Positions 18,340 to 29,300 of a stretch of DNA of 64,000 nt are shown one piece after another. The stretch is from an uncultured Bacteroidales bacterium. Lineage in GTDB: Bacteria > Bacteroidota > Bacteroidia > Bacteroidales > SZUA-534. The DNA is taken from contig CADASL010000002.1 in assembly GCA_902790595.1 (NCBI GenBank), positions 325,384 to 389,383 of the forward strand. Reading direction: 5' to 3'. The position numbers were made by a program, and so were the translations under genes. Every line of letters begins with the position of its first letter. Within the stretch, counting starts at the first letter, position 1. The notes beneath the pieces were generated by a model. The model searched no databases and had not been told where the DNA came from. It worked only from the letters and a program-made list of their open reading frames with translations.

Positions 18340-18903
18340 CTATAAGAACAATTTTGCGAGCGTTAACCCTACCTCGGAAAGTGAAAAAATTGCAAAAATT
18401 TTCAGGTATGGCGCCAACGACACTCGTAACTCCTTGAGTGATTTGCCAATATGTTTCTCAACAGCTTTAATGGAAATATTAAGATTGTCGGCAATTTCCT
18501 TGTTGCTCATACCCTGGAACCGGCTCAGCGAGAACACCAGCTGGCTCTTTTCGGGCAGCTGCTCAACGGCGCGCCTGATGGCTTCCTCAACCTCGCCTTG
18601 CAGATAATCACTGCGGTCGGCCGCCGATGCGCTGTCGAGCTGCGCCTGTGTGTACTCGTCCTCGAGCCGTACGCGCTTGTGTTTTTGAATGTGATTGATG
18701 GCCACATTGACGATGCTTCGCCGCAAGTAGGCCGGCAGATTGTCGATGATTTCGATTTCGTCGCGGCGCTCCCAAAGATTGACAAATGCCTGTTGCACAA
18801 TATCGTGCGCCTGATCGGTGTCCTTCACAACCGAGTATGCGAAATTGCACAGAGCCGCAAACTGTCCGCGAAATAAAACCTCGAATTGCTGTTCGGTAAC
18901 CAT
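18340..18903 (-). CDS. ECF sigma factor (FecI/SusCD-type)
   Basis: 187 residues. Region 2 is AALCNFAYSVVKD...AHDIVQQAFVNLWER (about 15-47). Region 4 is LPEKSQLVFSLSRFQGMSNK and the recognition helix NISIKAVEKHIGKSL (about 120-165). A TTG lies one codon upstream; the ATG at 18903 is used. The pair sigma then FecR on one strand is the usual trans-envelope signalling unit. A minus-strand TACATTTG at 18931-18924 is a likely promoter, close to the start codon. The hydrophobic C-terminal tail is unusual but short. Confidence 0.92.
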   Translation of the reverse strand: MVTEQQFEVLFRGQFAALCNFAYSVVKDTDQAHDIVQQAFVNLWERRDEIEIIDNLPAYLRRSIVNVAINHIQKHKRVRLEDEYTQAQLDSASAADRSDYLQGEVEEAIRRAVEQLPEKSQLVFSLSRFQGMSNKEIADNLNISIKAVEKHIGKSLKELRVSLAPYLKIFAIFSLSEVGLTLAKLFL

Positions 18904-19102
18904 CAAATGTTTGTTTCGGTCACAAATGTAATTGATATTTTCGATAGTGATGTTGAGATTGGCCGTGAATTGAAAGTTGATGGCTGTAAGCTATTACGGG
19001 AATTATAAACTGGCTGTCAGCAGTCCTATTTTAGCCATTGTTAATTTGTTTACGATTTTTGTTTGCGGTTGTGTTCCCAACATCGCCTATCTTTGTCAAA
19101 CT

Positions 19103-21013
19103 ATGGAAAACCAATTCCGTGCAATATTGAAAAAATATTGGGGTTACGACTCGTTCCGCCCGTTGCAAGAGGAGATAATACGCTCGGTTGCAAACGGTTA
19201 CGACACGCTTGCGCTGATGCCGACCGGTGGAGGAAAATCGATAACCTTTCAGGTGCCGGCAATGGCCAAACCGGGGCTGTGCCTTGTGGTGACGCCGCTC
19301 ATCGCCCTGATGAAAGACCAGGTTGAGAACCTCCGCACGCGCGGAATAAAAGCCTACGCCATCTACACCGGAATGACTCAGCACGAGGTTGGGCTGGCGC
19401 TCGACAACAGCATCAACGACCCGAACACGAAATTTCTCTACTGCTCGCCCGAACGGCTTGGTTCCGAGATGTTTCTGGCGAAAGTCAAACAGATGAACAT
19501 CAACCTGCTGGCCATCGACGAGTCGCACTGCATATCGCAATGGGGCTACGATTTCCGTCCGTCGTACCTTGAGATTGCCAAAATCCGCAGCCTGATGCCC
19601 GATGTTCCGGTGCTAGCCGTTACGGCAACCGCCACGCCGCAGGTGGTCGACGATATTCAGGACAAGCTCGAATTCCGCAAGCACAACGTTTTTCGCAAAA
19701 GCTTCGAGCGCAAAAACCTCATCTACCTTGTGCGCGAGGTTGACGACAAGCTGCGGTATATGCTGCGCATCATCAACCACATTCCGGGAACGGGCATTGT
19801 GTATGTGCGCAGCCGGGCTAAAACCAAGGAGATTGCTGATTTTCTGATGCAGAACAACATCAGCGCCGACTACTACAACGCCGGGCTCACAACCGAGGAG
19901 CGCGACGCCAAGCAGAACGCCTGGAAAAGCGGCGCCACGCGCGTGATTGTGGCCACCAACGCCTTCGGAATGGGCATCGACAAGCCCGATGTGCGGTTTG
20001 TCATCCACATTGACCTGCCCGACACGCTCGAAGCCTACTTTCAAGAGGCCGGACGCGCCGGACGCGACGAGAAACAGGCTTTTGCCGTAATGCTCTACAA
20101 CAAGTCGGACCAGCGGAAACTTGAGCAGCGCACGGTTCAGACCTTCCCTCCCATCGACGAGATAAAACGCGTGTACGACAACCTGGGCAACTACTGCCAG
20201 CTGCCCATTGGCGAGGGCCAGGGCCGCAGCTTCGATTTCGACACGTTCAAGTTCACACAGCTCTATCGCTACAGCTCGATAACGGTGCATAACAGCCTGA
20301 AAATCTTGCAACAATGCGGCTACATCGATTACAGCGAGGACGTGAACAACCCGTCGCGGGTGCTTTTCCTTGTCGAGCGCGACGACCTTTACAATTATCA
20401 GTCGGCTAACGCACAGGAAGACAGCGTGATAAAGGTAATTCTGCGCACCACAAGCGGCGTTTTCACCGAGTACCGCCCCATTGACGAGAGTATGATTGCC
20501 ACCCAGCTGAAATGCTCGCGGCAGACGGTTTACGAGCATCTGCTAAAGCTTGCAAAAGACAAGATTATCAGCTACATACCGCAGAACTCGCTGCCCCAGG
20601 TTTACTACACCGAAGAGCGCCTGCCGGTGAAAGCGCTCTACATCGGCCCCGACCACTATTTGGACCGTAAAAAGCTGTATGTGGACAAGATACAGGCGGT
20701 GGTGCGCTATGCCTCCGTGTTTGAGTGCCGCGTGCAGCAGCTGTTGCGCTACTTCGGAATGACCGATGTGCCAATGTGCGGCACCTGCGACGTCTGCACC
20801 AGCCACCACGAAACCGAAATGACCGAATTTGAGTTTCAGAACATCAAGCAACTGATACTCAAACAAATATCAGAGAAACCAACAACCATCGGCAACCTGC
20901 CCGAGACCATTAGCAAAGCTCCCGACAAGGTGAGCCGCGTTTTGCGCTGGATGCTCGACAACAGAGACCTGAAAGAAGACGACAACGGATTCCTAACCCC
21001 TATCGAACAATGA
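19103..21013 (+). CDS. recQ: RecQ-family DNA helicase
   Basis: 636 residues. RecA-like helicase domains: LMPTGGGKS (39-46, Walker A), IDESHCISQWGYDFRPSYL (about 138, Walker B and the aromatic-rich loop), GTGIVYVRSR, ATNAFGMGIDKPDVRFV and QEAGRAGRD. A zinc-binding and winged-helix RQC region follows (CGTCDVC near 560). There is no HRDC domain, only a short C-terminal winged-helix-like segment. RecQ unwinds 3'-5' in recombination and fork repair. A TATCTTTG box at 19088-19095 lies so close that the ATG at 19103 would be nearly leaderless; this excludes the in-frame start at 18977. Confidence 0.92.
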   Translation: MENQFRAILKKYWGYDSFRPLQEEIIRSVANGYDTLALMPTGGGKSITFQVPAMAKPGLCLVVTPLIALMKDQVENLRTRGIKAYAIYTGMTQHEVGLALDNSINDPNTKFLYCSPERLGSEMFLAKVKQMNINLLAIDESHCISQWGYDFRPSYLEIAKIRSLMPDVPVLAVTATATPQVVDDIQDKLEFRKHNVFRKSFERKNLIYLVREVDDKLRYMLRIINHIPGTGIVYVRSRAKTKEIADFLMQNNISADYYNAGLTTEERDAKQNAWKSGATRVIVATNAFGMGIDKPDVRFVIHIDLPDTLEAYFQEAGRAGRDEKQAFAVMLYNKSDQRKLEQRTVQTFPPIDEIKRVYDNLGNYCQLPIGEGQGRSFDFDTFKFTQLYRYSSITVHNSLKILQQCGYIDYSEDVNNPSRVLFLVERDDLYNYQSANAQEDSVIKVILRTTSGVFTEYRPIDESMIATQLKCSRQTVYEHLLKLAKDKIISYIPQNSLPQVYYTEERLPVKALYIGPDHYLDRKKLYVDKIQAVVRYASVFECRVQQLLRYFGMTDVPMCGTCDVCTSHHETEMTEFEFQNIKQLILKQISEKPTTIGNLPETISKAPDKVSRVLRWMLDNRDLKEDDNGFLTPIEQ

Positions 21014-21429
21014 AACAGAAACTTACACCGCGCGACATACAGACAATTGTGAAACTCGGCCTTTGGGTGCTCGTCATCGCCTATCTGTGCTTTTCTTCGG
21101 GTGAGCGAATCAACGAGTTTAAAATCAACTCATTAATCCCGCTCTGGCTGAAGCCGTACACCGACAAGATTGTGCATTTCTGCCTGTTTTTCGGGCTGGC
21201 GTTCCTCATTAAATCGCTCTACTGGCAGAAAACCGTCGGCCTGAGGCCTTATTACATTCTTCTGGTGGCCGGTGTGGGCTACGCCGCGCTCACCGAGGTG
21301 ATTCAGTACTACTTTATTCTTACGCGCAGCGGCGATGTGTTCGATTTCTTCTGCGACCTCACCGGAATGACCATCTCGGTTTTTCTGTTCCCCTATTGGC
21401 CAAAGGTTGTGCGGTGGCTGCTGGGATGA
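21010..21429 (+). CDS. VanZ-like membrane protein
   Basis: 139 residues, four predicted helices (about 13-31, 50-68, 78-96, 110-130). The motif order fits VanZ-like proteins: LCFSSGERI, TDKIVHFCLFFGLAFL, ALTEVIQYYFILTRSGDVFDFFCDLTGM. The start overlaps the recQ stop by four bases (ATGA), so it is coupled to recQ. VanZ relatives sometimes affect glycopeptide or envelope stress; no function can be inferred here. Confidence 0.85.
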   Translation: MKQKLTPRDIQTIVKLGLWVLVIAYLCFSSGERINEFKINSLIPLWLKPYTDKIVHFCLFFGLAFLIKSLYWQKTVGLRPYYILLVAGVGYAALTEVIQYYFILTRSGDVFDFFCDLTGMTISVFLFPYWPKVVRWLLG

Positions 21430-21475
21430 TGCTGGACCGGGAATGGCAACTTGGAGTGAAAAACTTCAAGATTGC

Positions 21476-21663
21476 TCAGCGCAACCTCCATTTCAACCCG
21501 AACGTTATTCCGATGGGCAGAATAATGCTGTTGCCGAAATCGTATCCATCGGCTTCAAGTTCGTGCTCACTATATCGCTGTGTGCCGACGATTCGGCCGC
21601 AATGCCCACAAACAGTGTGAGCGCCAACGCACGTAGCGTTGTTTTTGAAAAAAGATGTTTCAT
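21476..21663 (-). pseudogene. Chimeric remnant: signal peptide joined to a beta-barrel tail
   Basis: From ATG 21663 a signal peptide (MKHLFSKTTLRALALTLFVG...AAESSA) is read that is nearly identical to that of the T9SS protein gene at 29797. The frame then stops at 21505 after 52 codons. In another frame the last part (to a TGA at 21478-21476) reads NSIILPIGITFGLKWRLR, which looks like the C-terminal strand of an outer-membrane barrel. So the 5' end of one gene has been joined out of frame to the 3' end of another. The start overlaps the stop of the small lipoprotein gene. It is probably not functional. Confidence 0.7.
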
Positions 21664-21676
21664 TGTTGTTTAGTAA
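21581..21676 (-). repeat. Direct repeat A, left copy (96 bp)
   Basis: 96 bases that match 29715-29810 at all but two positions. The unit holds a short 5' UTR (ACTAAACAACA) and the signal-peptide codons of the MKHLFSK gene. Both copies have the same orientation and flank the RHS block, so recombination between them could delete about 8.1 kb. Confidence 0.9.
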
Positions 21677-22109
21677 TCTCCTCGTACGACGGACACATTC
21701 TCATATTTTTCATTGCCGAAGTTGGAGGATACGGAATGGTATAATTAATACTCATTATATCTTCTTTTGAAAGCTCATAACGTACCAATACATCAAACTG
21801 CTCTTTTTCAATATTGGTAGATAGCCAATAGTTTTGCAATGAGTTTTTTATAACATAAAAGGTAACATTATCAACCAAAGCCACCGGATATGGTGACATA
21901 CCAGTTGAGTTTGGAAAAATTTCTGCACATCCGTACGCATAACTACTTATCTTGAATGTTGTATCTCTTGCAAATGATGAAAAAACGACAATTGTGTCAT
22001 TGATGTCGTTTTTATACATCATATAGTGCTCAATTTCATCTGTTTTTTTACAACTATAAAAACTGCAAGCCAATAAAACAATTAGACTTGACATTACTAT
22101 TTTTCTCAT
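21660..22109 (-). CDS. Small lipoprotein of unknown function
   Basis: 149 residues with a signal peptide and lipobox (LACSFYSC, about residues 13-20). The mature part is acidic with a strand-rich pattern. No family recognised. The last codons (TKQQ and stop) are encoded by the 5' UTR portion of repeat A, so the present C-terminus arose when that repeat was joined here. It lies downstream of the orphan RHS fragment in the position where RHS loci often carry immunity or accessory genes, but nothing in the sequence proves such a role. AT-rich. Confidence 0.65.
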   Translation of the reverse strand: MRKIVMSSLIVLLACSFYSCKKTDEIEHYMMYKNDINDTIVVFSSFARDTTFKISSYAYGCAEIFPNSTGMSPYPVALVDNVTFYVIKNSLQNYWLSTNIEKEQFDVLVRYELSKEDIMSINYTIPYPPTSAMKNMRMCPSYEEITKQQ

Positions 22110-22138
22110 TTTTAATTAAATATTAAAATATTAATAAT

Positions 22139-22507
22139 TTAAAAACGATGCGCACACAATTTATAAATCCGCAGGAAGCCACTTGGGCAACCTGCGGATT
22201 GATATGTGGTGGTAACACCATTGGCTGTGCGCTGCTCGTAGTTGTCGGCGTAGAGCGTTGTGGTGGTGTTAGAGCCGTTCACAAGCACAGTTTTTGTGCG
22301 CTGGCGGTCGAGGCCGTAGGTGATGGTGAGCGTGTTTGTGCCCTGCACCACGGTTGCCACCTTGTTGAAGGCGTTGTAGGTGAGGCTGGCAGTTCCCTGT
22401 ATAAGGTTGCTGGTGTTCTCCACCTGCACCACGGCGTTTTTCTTGTTGGTGTCGTAGGTGTAGGTTTCGGTCATAGTTGTTTGCTTTTTAAACCGAGGCT
22501 GCCGCAA
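22139..22507 (-). pseudogene. Orphan RHS core fragment
   Basis: About 110 residues that align with an internal stretch of the giant RHS protein upstream (TYDTNKKNAVVQV, TYNAFNKVATVVQG, LTITYGLDRQRTKTVLV, TTLYADNYEQR). The fragment breaks off just before the RHS-associated core and runs into repeat B, ending in an unrelated short tail. It is diverged from, and more GC-rich than, the matching part of the complete gene, so it is a relic of a second RHS gene and not a recent copy. The likely residual start is the ATG at 22474. Confidence 0.75.
22151..22200. repeat. Direct repeat B, left copy (50 bp with hairpin)
   Basis: Matches 29856-29905 at 45 of 50 positions. It contains the inverted arms AATCCGCAGG and CCTGCGGATT with a 15-base loop. 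A related hairpin follows pgi (34955-34990), where it ends in a T-run and looks like a terminator. Here the 3' end of the RHS fragment reads through it. Confidence 0.8.
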
Positions 22508-22529
22508 TTCTCAGCAGTCTCGATTTTTC

Positions 22530-23381
22530 TTATTCTTCATCAAGCTCTGTTATATCATACAGTTCAATGTTATCAATAAAGTACAATGGCCATACATTTC
22601 TGTCTTTAATTAAACTATACCCTAAACGCTGTGATTTGTTCTTTTTAACGAACTCTTCATACAGCACGACCTTTCCTGTTGAATCCATATAAAAAGGCCT
22701 GCCTGTTGAATTGGCATCGTATGGTTTGGGATAAAACAGACATTGTGTATTAGTAAAAAAAGACAATAGCCTTTTGATATTATAACCGCATTTATGGTAT
22801 TTGATATATAAATCTTCATATGTCATATTGTCGTGTTTGAAAATGCCTAATGCTATTCGATTTCCTGAATTTTGTGCCACAAACGTACTTTCAGCCTTAT
22901 TCCAAACACCATTATTAATCAAATTGAATGTAATTGTGGGATACGGTCTGTCTCTTCTGTTAAGCATCTCAAACCAACCATCATTACTTATGTATGCATC
23001 AAGTATTTTCAAGTCTAAAGCTTCATAACCACTACTGCAATAATAAAAACTCAATTTGTATTTGTGCCCGACAATTAACGAGTCTGTCAGCCATCCTTCC
23101 AAATATTCATCTTCTATAGCCTGAAATATGTCATAGAAAAAAGGTCTGAATGCCACAAATCCATCGCCGAAAGGTGTTCCTTTTACACTATCGTTCACAT
23201 TTGGAACTCTCATTTCTTCTACAAAATGATGCGTGTTGAAATAGCCATAGAAAATACCCCAGTGTTTAGCATCATATTCTGGAATGCTCATCTCCTCAAA
23301 ACTGGGATTTTCTACTAAATTTTGTGCGTTTGCACCCAATCCGAAAAATACAAACACAATTATCAATAATAATTTTACCAT
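22530..23381 (-). CDS. Secreted protein coupled to the RHS gene
   Basis: 283 residues with a clear signal peptide (LLLIIVFVFFGLGANA, mature start QNLVENPSFEE). The NLVxNPSFEE opening is common in Bacteroidota secreted proteins with carbohydrate-binding-like or OmpA-linked N-terminal domains. A late segment, PLYFIDNIELYDI, resembles the end of a jelly-roll of that type. The ATG overlaps the RHS stop codon (ATGGTAA), so translation is coupled. It may be a partner of the RHS protein. An immunity role is possible, but its size and secretion are atypical for one. AT-rich. Confidence 0.7.
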   Translation of the reverse strand: MVKLLLIIVFVFFGLGANAQNLVENPSFEEMSIPEYDAKHWGIFYGYFNTHHFVEEMRVPNVNDSVKGTPFGDGFVAFRPFFYDIFQAIEDEYLEGWLTDSLIVGHKYKLSFYYCSSGYEALDLKILDAYISNDGWFEMLNRRDRPYPTITFNLINNGVWNKAESTFVAQNSGNRIALGIFKHDNMTYEDLYIKYHKCGYNIKRLLSFFTNTQCLFYPKPYDANSTGRPFYMDSTGKVVLYEEFVKKNKSQRLGYSLIKDRNVWPLYFIDNIELYDITELDEE

Positions 23382-26300
23382 GGCAATCTTGTTTCTATGA
23401 TTGTTTCAAACGATGGATAATTTGTAGGCGATTCCAATATTTCAAATGGTGATATAATTGTTGTTTCTATAGGAACAATTGGTGTACCAATCATTTCAAT
23501 TGTTATTTTATCCACATTAAATAATCTTAATTTAATGGCAGTATCTTTGTAATACCATCCTGATTCAATCGTTTTAACAAGCTTTCCATCGGCATACATA
23601 TTAAACGCACATCCCTCTTGAATACTTCCTTGCATTGTTACATCAATAGGTCCTATTTGATTCGGGTCAATCATTATATTCCTTTTAGTTGGGTAACACT
23701 TATTAATTTTATGTAACTCATTCTTGATTGCAGCCTTATCAGATTCTCTGGCGGTTTGCCATTTCGAATTAGCCTTAATATCTCGTTCCCTCATTGCTTG
23801 TTGACGTACCCAGCTTTGGTATGCTTTTACTCCTTTTTCTGTGTTCCTAAATGCAAATCGTGTTCTTCCCATCGCCACATCCTTACCAGTCCAAAAATTT
23901 CTGTTGTTCGTATAAGCATCAACTCCACCCATAATTCCACTTATAGTACCAGCGAATAAGCCTGCTGCCAATCCTGTCATTCCTCCTTTTGCTAATCCGT
24001 CTGAAAAACCGTCACCGTTTCCCCAAGAGTTTCCTGCCCCCGTAATAAAACCACCAGTAAAGCCTCCTGCAAAACCAGAGCAAAAACCTCCGCCGAAACC
24101 ACCACATATACTTCCGGCAGCTAACCCTGCATATCCTCCTGCAAATCCGGCTAAGGAGCCTATACCTGAGTACAATAAGAAATCTCCAACACTATTGACA
24201 TTACCAGCTACGCCTTGGGCTCCCACATTTATAATAGCCCCCATATATGCGGAAATGAAAATACCCATCACCGTTGCAGTCATTACAATGTTTCCACTTG
24301 GGTCAGTATATTTCAACGGATTGTTCAAGCAATAAGAATATCTGTTGAAATTCTGTAAATTACTGGGGTTTTGCATGTACGGATCGGGTGAAAGGAAGCG
24401 GCCAATGAGCGGGTCATAAAAGCGGCCGTTCATATCGATGAGGCCGAACTGGTTCCAATGCTCATGGCCGGTGTAACCGCGGGTGAGACCAATGGCGTTC
24501 TTTGTAATGGTCTGTTTGCCCCAAGCATCGTATGTGGCCGAGAACTGTTTGGTTCCGCTGGCGTCAAAAAGATTTATTATGCTGCCAAGATGGTCTGTCT
24601 CAACATAGTACGGTGTTGTAGTGCCGTTTTTCTTCACATATACCGCAATCAAACCATCGGGACTGGCTACGTAGTGGTATGTGGTTGTTGTGCCGTTAAC
24701 AGTACGCTGCTCATAGTTGTCGGTATAGAGGGTGGTTGTAGTTGTTGAGCCACTCACAAGCACAGTCTTCACTCGTTGGCGGTCGGGACCGTAAGTGATT
24801 GTGAGATTGTTGCTGCCTTGTGTAACAGTTGAAACCTTATTGAAGGCATTGTAGGTGACATCAACATTCTCTTTCGGTATCAGATTGCCGCTGTTCTGAA
24901 CCTGCACCACTGCATTTTTCTTGTTGGCATCGTAGGTGTAGTTGCCTATACCGGTCTTGCTGTTTATGTTGCCATTGATAAAATAGCTGACACCTGTTTT
25001 GAGGCGGTCAAACTCGTCGTAGCTGAATGTCTCGTTACCGCTTGTCATGCCATACCGATTGGTGAGGTTGCCTGAGCCATCGAAAGCGTAGCTGAAGATA
25101 TGCAATGGACCGTTTGAGTTCGATATGGTTGTGCTCAACAGAGCTCCGTTACTCGACGAGTAGCTCTTCGACAATGTGAGCGGAGCTTCGCCCAACTTAA
25201 TTGTGCGATATGTACCGTTGTATGTGCTAAGCTCCCACACACGCTGTCCGCCAATTTTAATTGTTGTCAAGTTACCGTAACTATCATAGGTATATTCTTC
25301 TTTTAAACCATCTGGAAAAGTTTGCGATGTCATCAAACCATTGTTTTTATCGTAGACATACGAATAATTTAAACTTGTTCCGTCAATGGTATATGTTTTT
25401 TTCGTCAAACGGTTGTGGGTGTCGTAAGTGTAGCTGACGCTTTGGCTGCCAGTAGTTTCTTTGGTCAAACGCAGGCGGCTATCATACTCATAAGTGGTTG
25501 TTACGTCGCCACAAACCTGTTTCTTCAGTAATCCTGAATCATTATAAGTATTGGTGGTACTAATGTTACGAGCGTCGGTCTGTTTGATTATGCGCCCCAG
25601 AGCGTCATACTCGTATGTGGTCTTGTCAGCATCAACATCGGTGAGCGAAGTCTGCTGTCCGCGGCTGTCGTAGGCCATAGTAGCTACAGTGTAACTTTGG
25701 TAACCAGCATCACTATAGCTGATACTTGTCGGTTGCCCGCATGAGCTGTATTTGTATGATGCCGAAGAGCAATAGTTTTGGCTGACTGATGACAGATTGC
25801 CCCATGCGTCATAACTTCTCTGCAAGTATTTATTATTGGATTGTGTTTCCGTAACACTCCGCTTAGAATGAGAATAGTTTATTGTCCGCCCTGCACTAGT
25901 AACCAGCTTTGAGATCTGCCCCATGGCATTGTATGTGTAAGTGTCGGTGAGGCTTATATTCCCAATGGATTTACTTTGCGTTGACACTTTACCGTTTTGC
26001 GCGTTGTAACTTGTAATAGTGGTCAGACTTACGCCTTTCTCTCCTGTGGCGGATGACAGCACTTCGCGGCCAATGTTGTCATACCATGTGGTCACGGGAG
26101 CTTGCGCTGTTGTCGTGGCTGTTACTTTGTAGGCTTTGTATCCATTGGTTCCCCAACTACGAGTGTAGGTTGTACTTGTGCCGTCCGGGTATTTTATTGT
26201 TGAGATATTTCCTACAGCATCGTATGAGTAATTGGTTGTCTGTAACGAGCTTTTCAAGCCTTCCTGTTTCCTCGTCAGTCTTCCGAGGTTGTTATATACA

Positions 26301-29300
26301 TAAATGGTAATCAAGCCGTTGGCCGACGAACTGACAGTATCGGCAAAACGGTTTGTGACTTCGTAAGAGTAGGTTGTGGTAACTGGAGTTATGCCTGAGG
26401 CCGATACAGTATGAGTTTCCATATTGCCAAACGAACTGTATGTATATGTATGTGTGACAGGTTTTGTTGAATTTTCAATCATTTCGGTTACCGCACCTGT
26501 TTTTGAATCATATTTGTAAGTTGTTTTGCTCGAAAATATATTTGCGTCGTCTTTGTGCTTTTGTTTTGCTTCAACAGTCTGTGGTTTGCTTGTACGGCCT
26601 GCATTTATAAACGACGAATAATTAATCTGTCGATACATATTGGCATTATTGTCATACACGGTATGCTGTTGTGTCAGGCGGAATTTACTGTCGTAGGAGT
26701 TGGTAGTGGTGACAACTTCACCGTAGAAACCAGTCTCATTAACAGTTTTTGGATACGTGAAATGGCAATTCTTATATCCTGATTTAGTTTTCACACTGAA
26801 AGTCGTTACTGTTGTTGCGGTTTTGCCATTTTGGGAGATGGTATTTGTCACCTCCGATGGCTCATAATATGTTTCATTCAGAGAGTTGACAGTAGTTTTC
26901 CTCAACTCTCCTGTTGTGTTGTTTTCGACCTCAATGGTGGTAAAGCCAAGTCCTCCCTTGCCTAGCAAATGAGCACGCAGTCCTCGATATTTGTAGTTGG
27001 TGGTGTATGTGTTATAAGCAATGTGTTTCGTCTCTTCCTTCACAACATTTAGCGGAATTTGCAGGTCCACCAACGGATAATAATTTCCACTACCTTTTAT
27101 GTATATGTCAGCATCGGCAAGGGTTGAGTATGTGATATTTGTGGTTATTCCCACGTCTCCTATTGAAATTTTTGACACTTTGTTGGTATTTGCAGAAATG
27201 CCTATTGTATTATAGATACGGAATTTTGCTTTCGTGTCAGTTTCGCCATAGCAATCGTAACCGTAATTCATAAATTCAACAAAGCCATCACCATCAAAAT
27301 CTCCTATTGTAAAACATCCATTCAAAGCGTCACCATCACTATTTGATGATGCTGTCTTTACATTAGTGAGTGCCGAACCATCCGATTTCATCCAATATGT
27401 ATATGTCTTTTGAAATTTATCACCTAAAATGTTGCGCCGCTGATATTTGGCCTTTGTTATCACAACGTCATCTTTCCCATCGTGGTTGAAATCCAACACG
27501 TGGCATGAGAATCGTTTATTATCTTTGTCAGTAAAATTGTGGTCGTGCACATCCATAGTGCAAGCAATCTTATGCGTAAAAAAGCCGTAACCGTCGTTCA
27601 AATAAAAATGCCAATCATCTTCATCGGTGCAGTTCGTTAGAAAATCTGCAAGACCGTCACCATTGAAATCGCCAGTTTGTATCATTATAGCATATTTGAG
27701 ATTGTCGAATGACTGTTTTTTGTCGTCAGAAAATGGCACAGCTCCTTCAGTAACCCCTTGATTCCAAAAAATAGTATAACCATTTTCTTGAATTACTATT
27801 ATGTCACATAATCCATCGCCATTATAATCAGATGCGAATATGTTTTTTGGTGTGCTTGGTAATATCAAACTAAATGGGATATTTTTCTCTGATTCCGTGT
27901 CCGTTTTCATTATAATACCACCATAATATTTACTTGGTTGATTCTTATCAAAATGCCCCTTTTGCCAACCAATAGTTTCTAAAAATAAAATTTGGGAACG
28001 GCCATTATTATAGAAATTACCAATAGTGTGTATGGGCTCACATTGATAGTTTAATGGCCAAGATTTGCTATACAAAATGTTAGAATCCGTATTTTTTATA
28101 AAAAAACCGTAATCATCTCCTTTCATATATGGTAATATTATCTCGTTTTTCCCATCCCCGTCATAATCCGCGATGTATGTTCCCTTGATTGCTGTGTTCA
28201 TCATAAGGTCAACATCTTCAGGGAAAGGGTAAGTGCAAGGACCAGCAAAAAAATCTCCACTGGGGTCTTTTGTATAAAGTGATATATCAGAAAATCTTGT
28301 ATCTAATACAATAAGGTCAGATTTGCCAAAACCTCGTACATCTCCAGACAAAAGAATCATATCGTTTCTAAACTTTTCCATCGTGACATCGAAAATTTCA
28401 ACGGGAATACTATTATTTGTGATAGATGTATTAAAATAATTCCAAAATAGCTTAACCGGCGGCAACTTTGTTGTTCCATAACTCTCCTCAACTTTTGTAA
28501 GACGAGAGAAAGCATCATTGTTTGAATAGGTCAGTGTGTACTTGTTGCGCTCCACATTGTTGGTTTTTATTGTAACGCTTTTTAGTCGTCTTGACATTAT
28601 ACGTTTACAACCATTCACAATGTAGTTGATTTTGTCGGGTCTCTCTTCATACTCAAATGTTATAGTATTGGTTCTCCCTGTTGTTGTTTCCATACCATAC
28701 GAAACCGATGACAGATAAATAGTATGCGAATCGAAAGTAGTGTATGAATAGTTAATTACATTACCGTATGGGTCTTCGATTTTACTAAGGTACCAAATGT
28801 AGGGCTCTACAGCAGCCGCTTTAACATTATAATAGGCCGTATTACCATTTTGTAGAGCGACTTTAAAATTCTGTCTAATCCCCGTTCCGCTTGTGGTGAC
28901 TGTATCCAACGGTGAGTTTTCGGGGCGAAAGTCGCTTCCCCCCGTTTTCTGTATAAGACGCACACCGTCGAGGCTGTACACGTCATTGTCTGTGTAACTG
29001 ATGCCCTTAGCTGTACCATCGTGGTAAATATCCTTGACTGTACGAGTTATGACAGATGTGCCATAAATTGAAACTCCCATTCCGGCCACACCGTTGCCAC
29101 TCTGGCTGTTATAGACAAGACCAAGGCTCGGGACCATACCGTTTATGCCTTCAGGCAAGTCAAAGGGCAGTGTGTAGGTGGCTGCGCCGCTCTCACTTAC
29201 GTTGAAAACTCCGCCCATATCGCCAAAACCATAATCTTCGGCTTCGGCATTCACAAACGGCAACGCCAATGCCATTGCCGCAAAAATTTTTGTTATAGTT

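Noticed and set aside
19613-20539. Open frame antisense to recQ
   Set aside because: RecQ motifs are complete on the plus strand.
21407-21673. Plus-strand ORF after the VanZ-like gene
   Set aside because: It is the complement of the signal-peptide repeat and chimeric remnant read on the minus strand.
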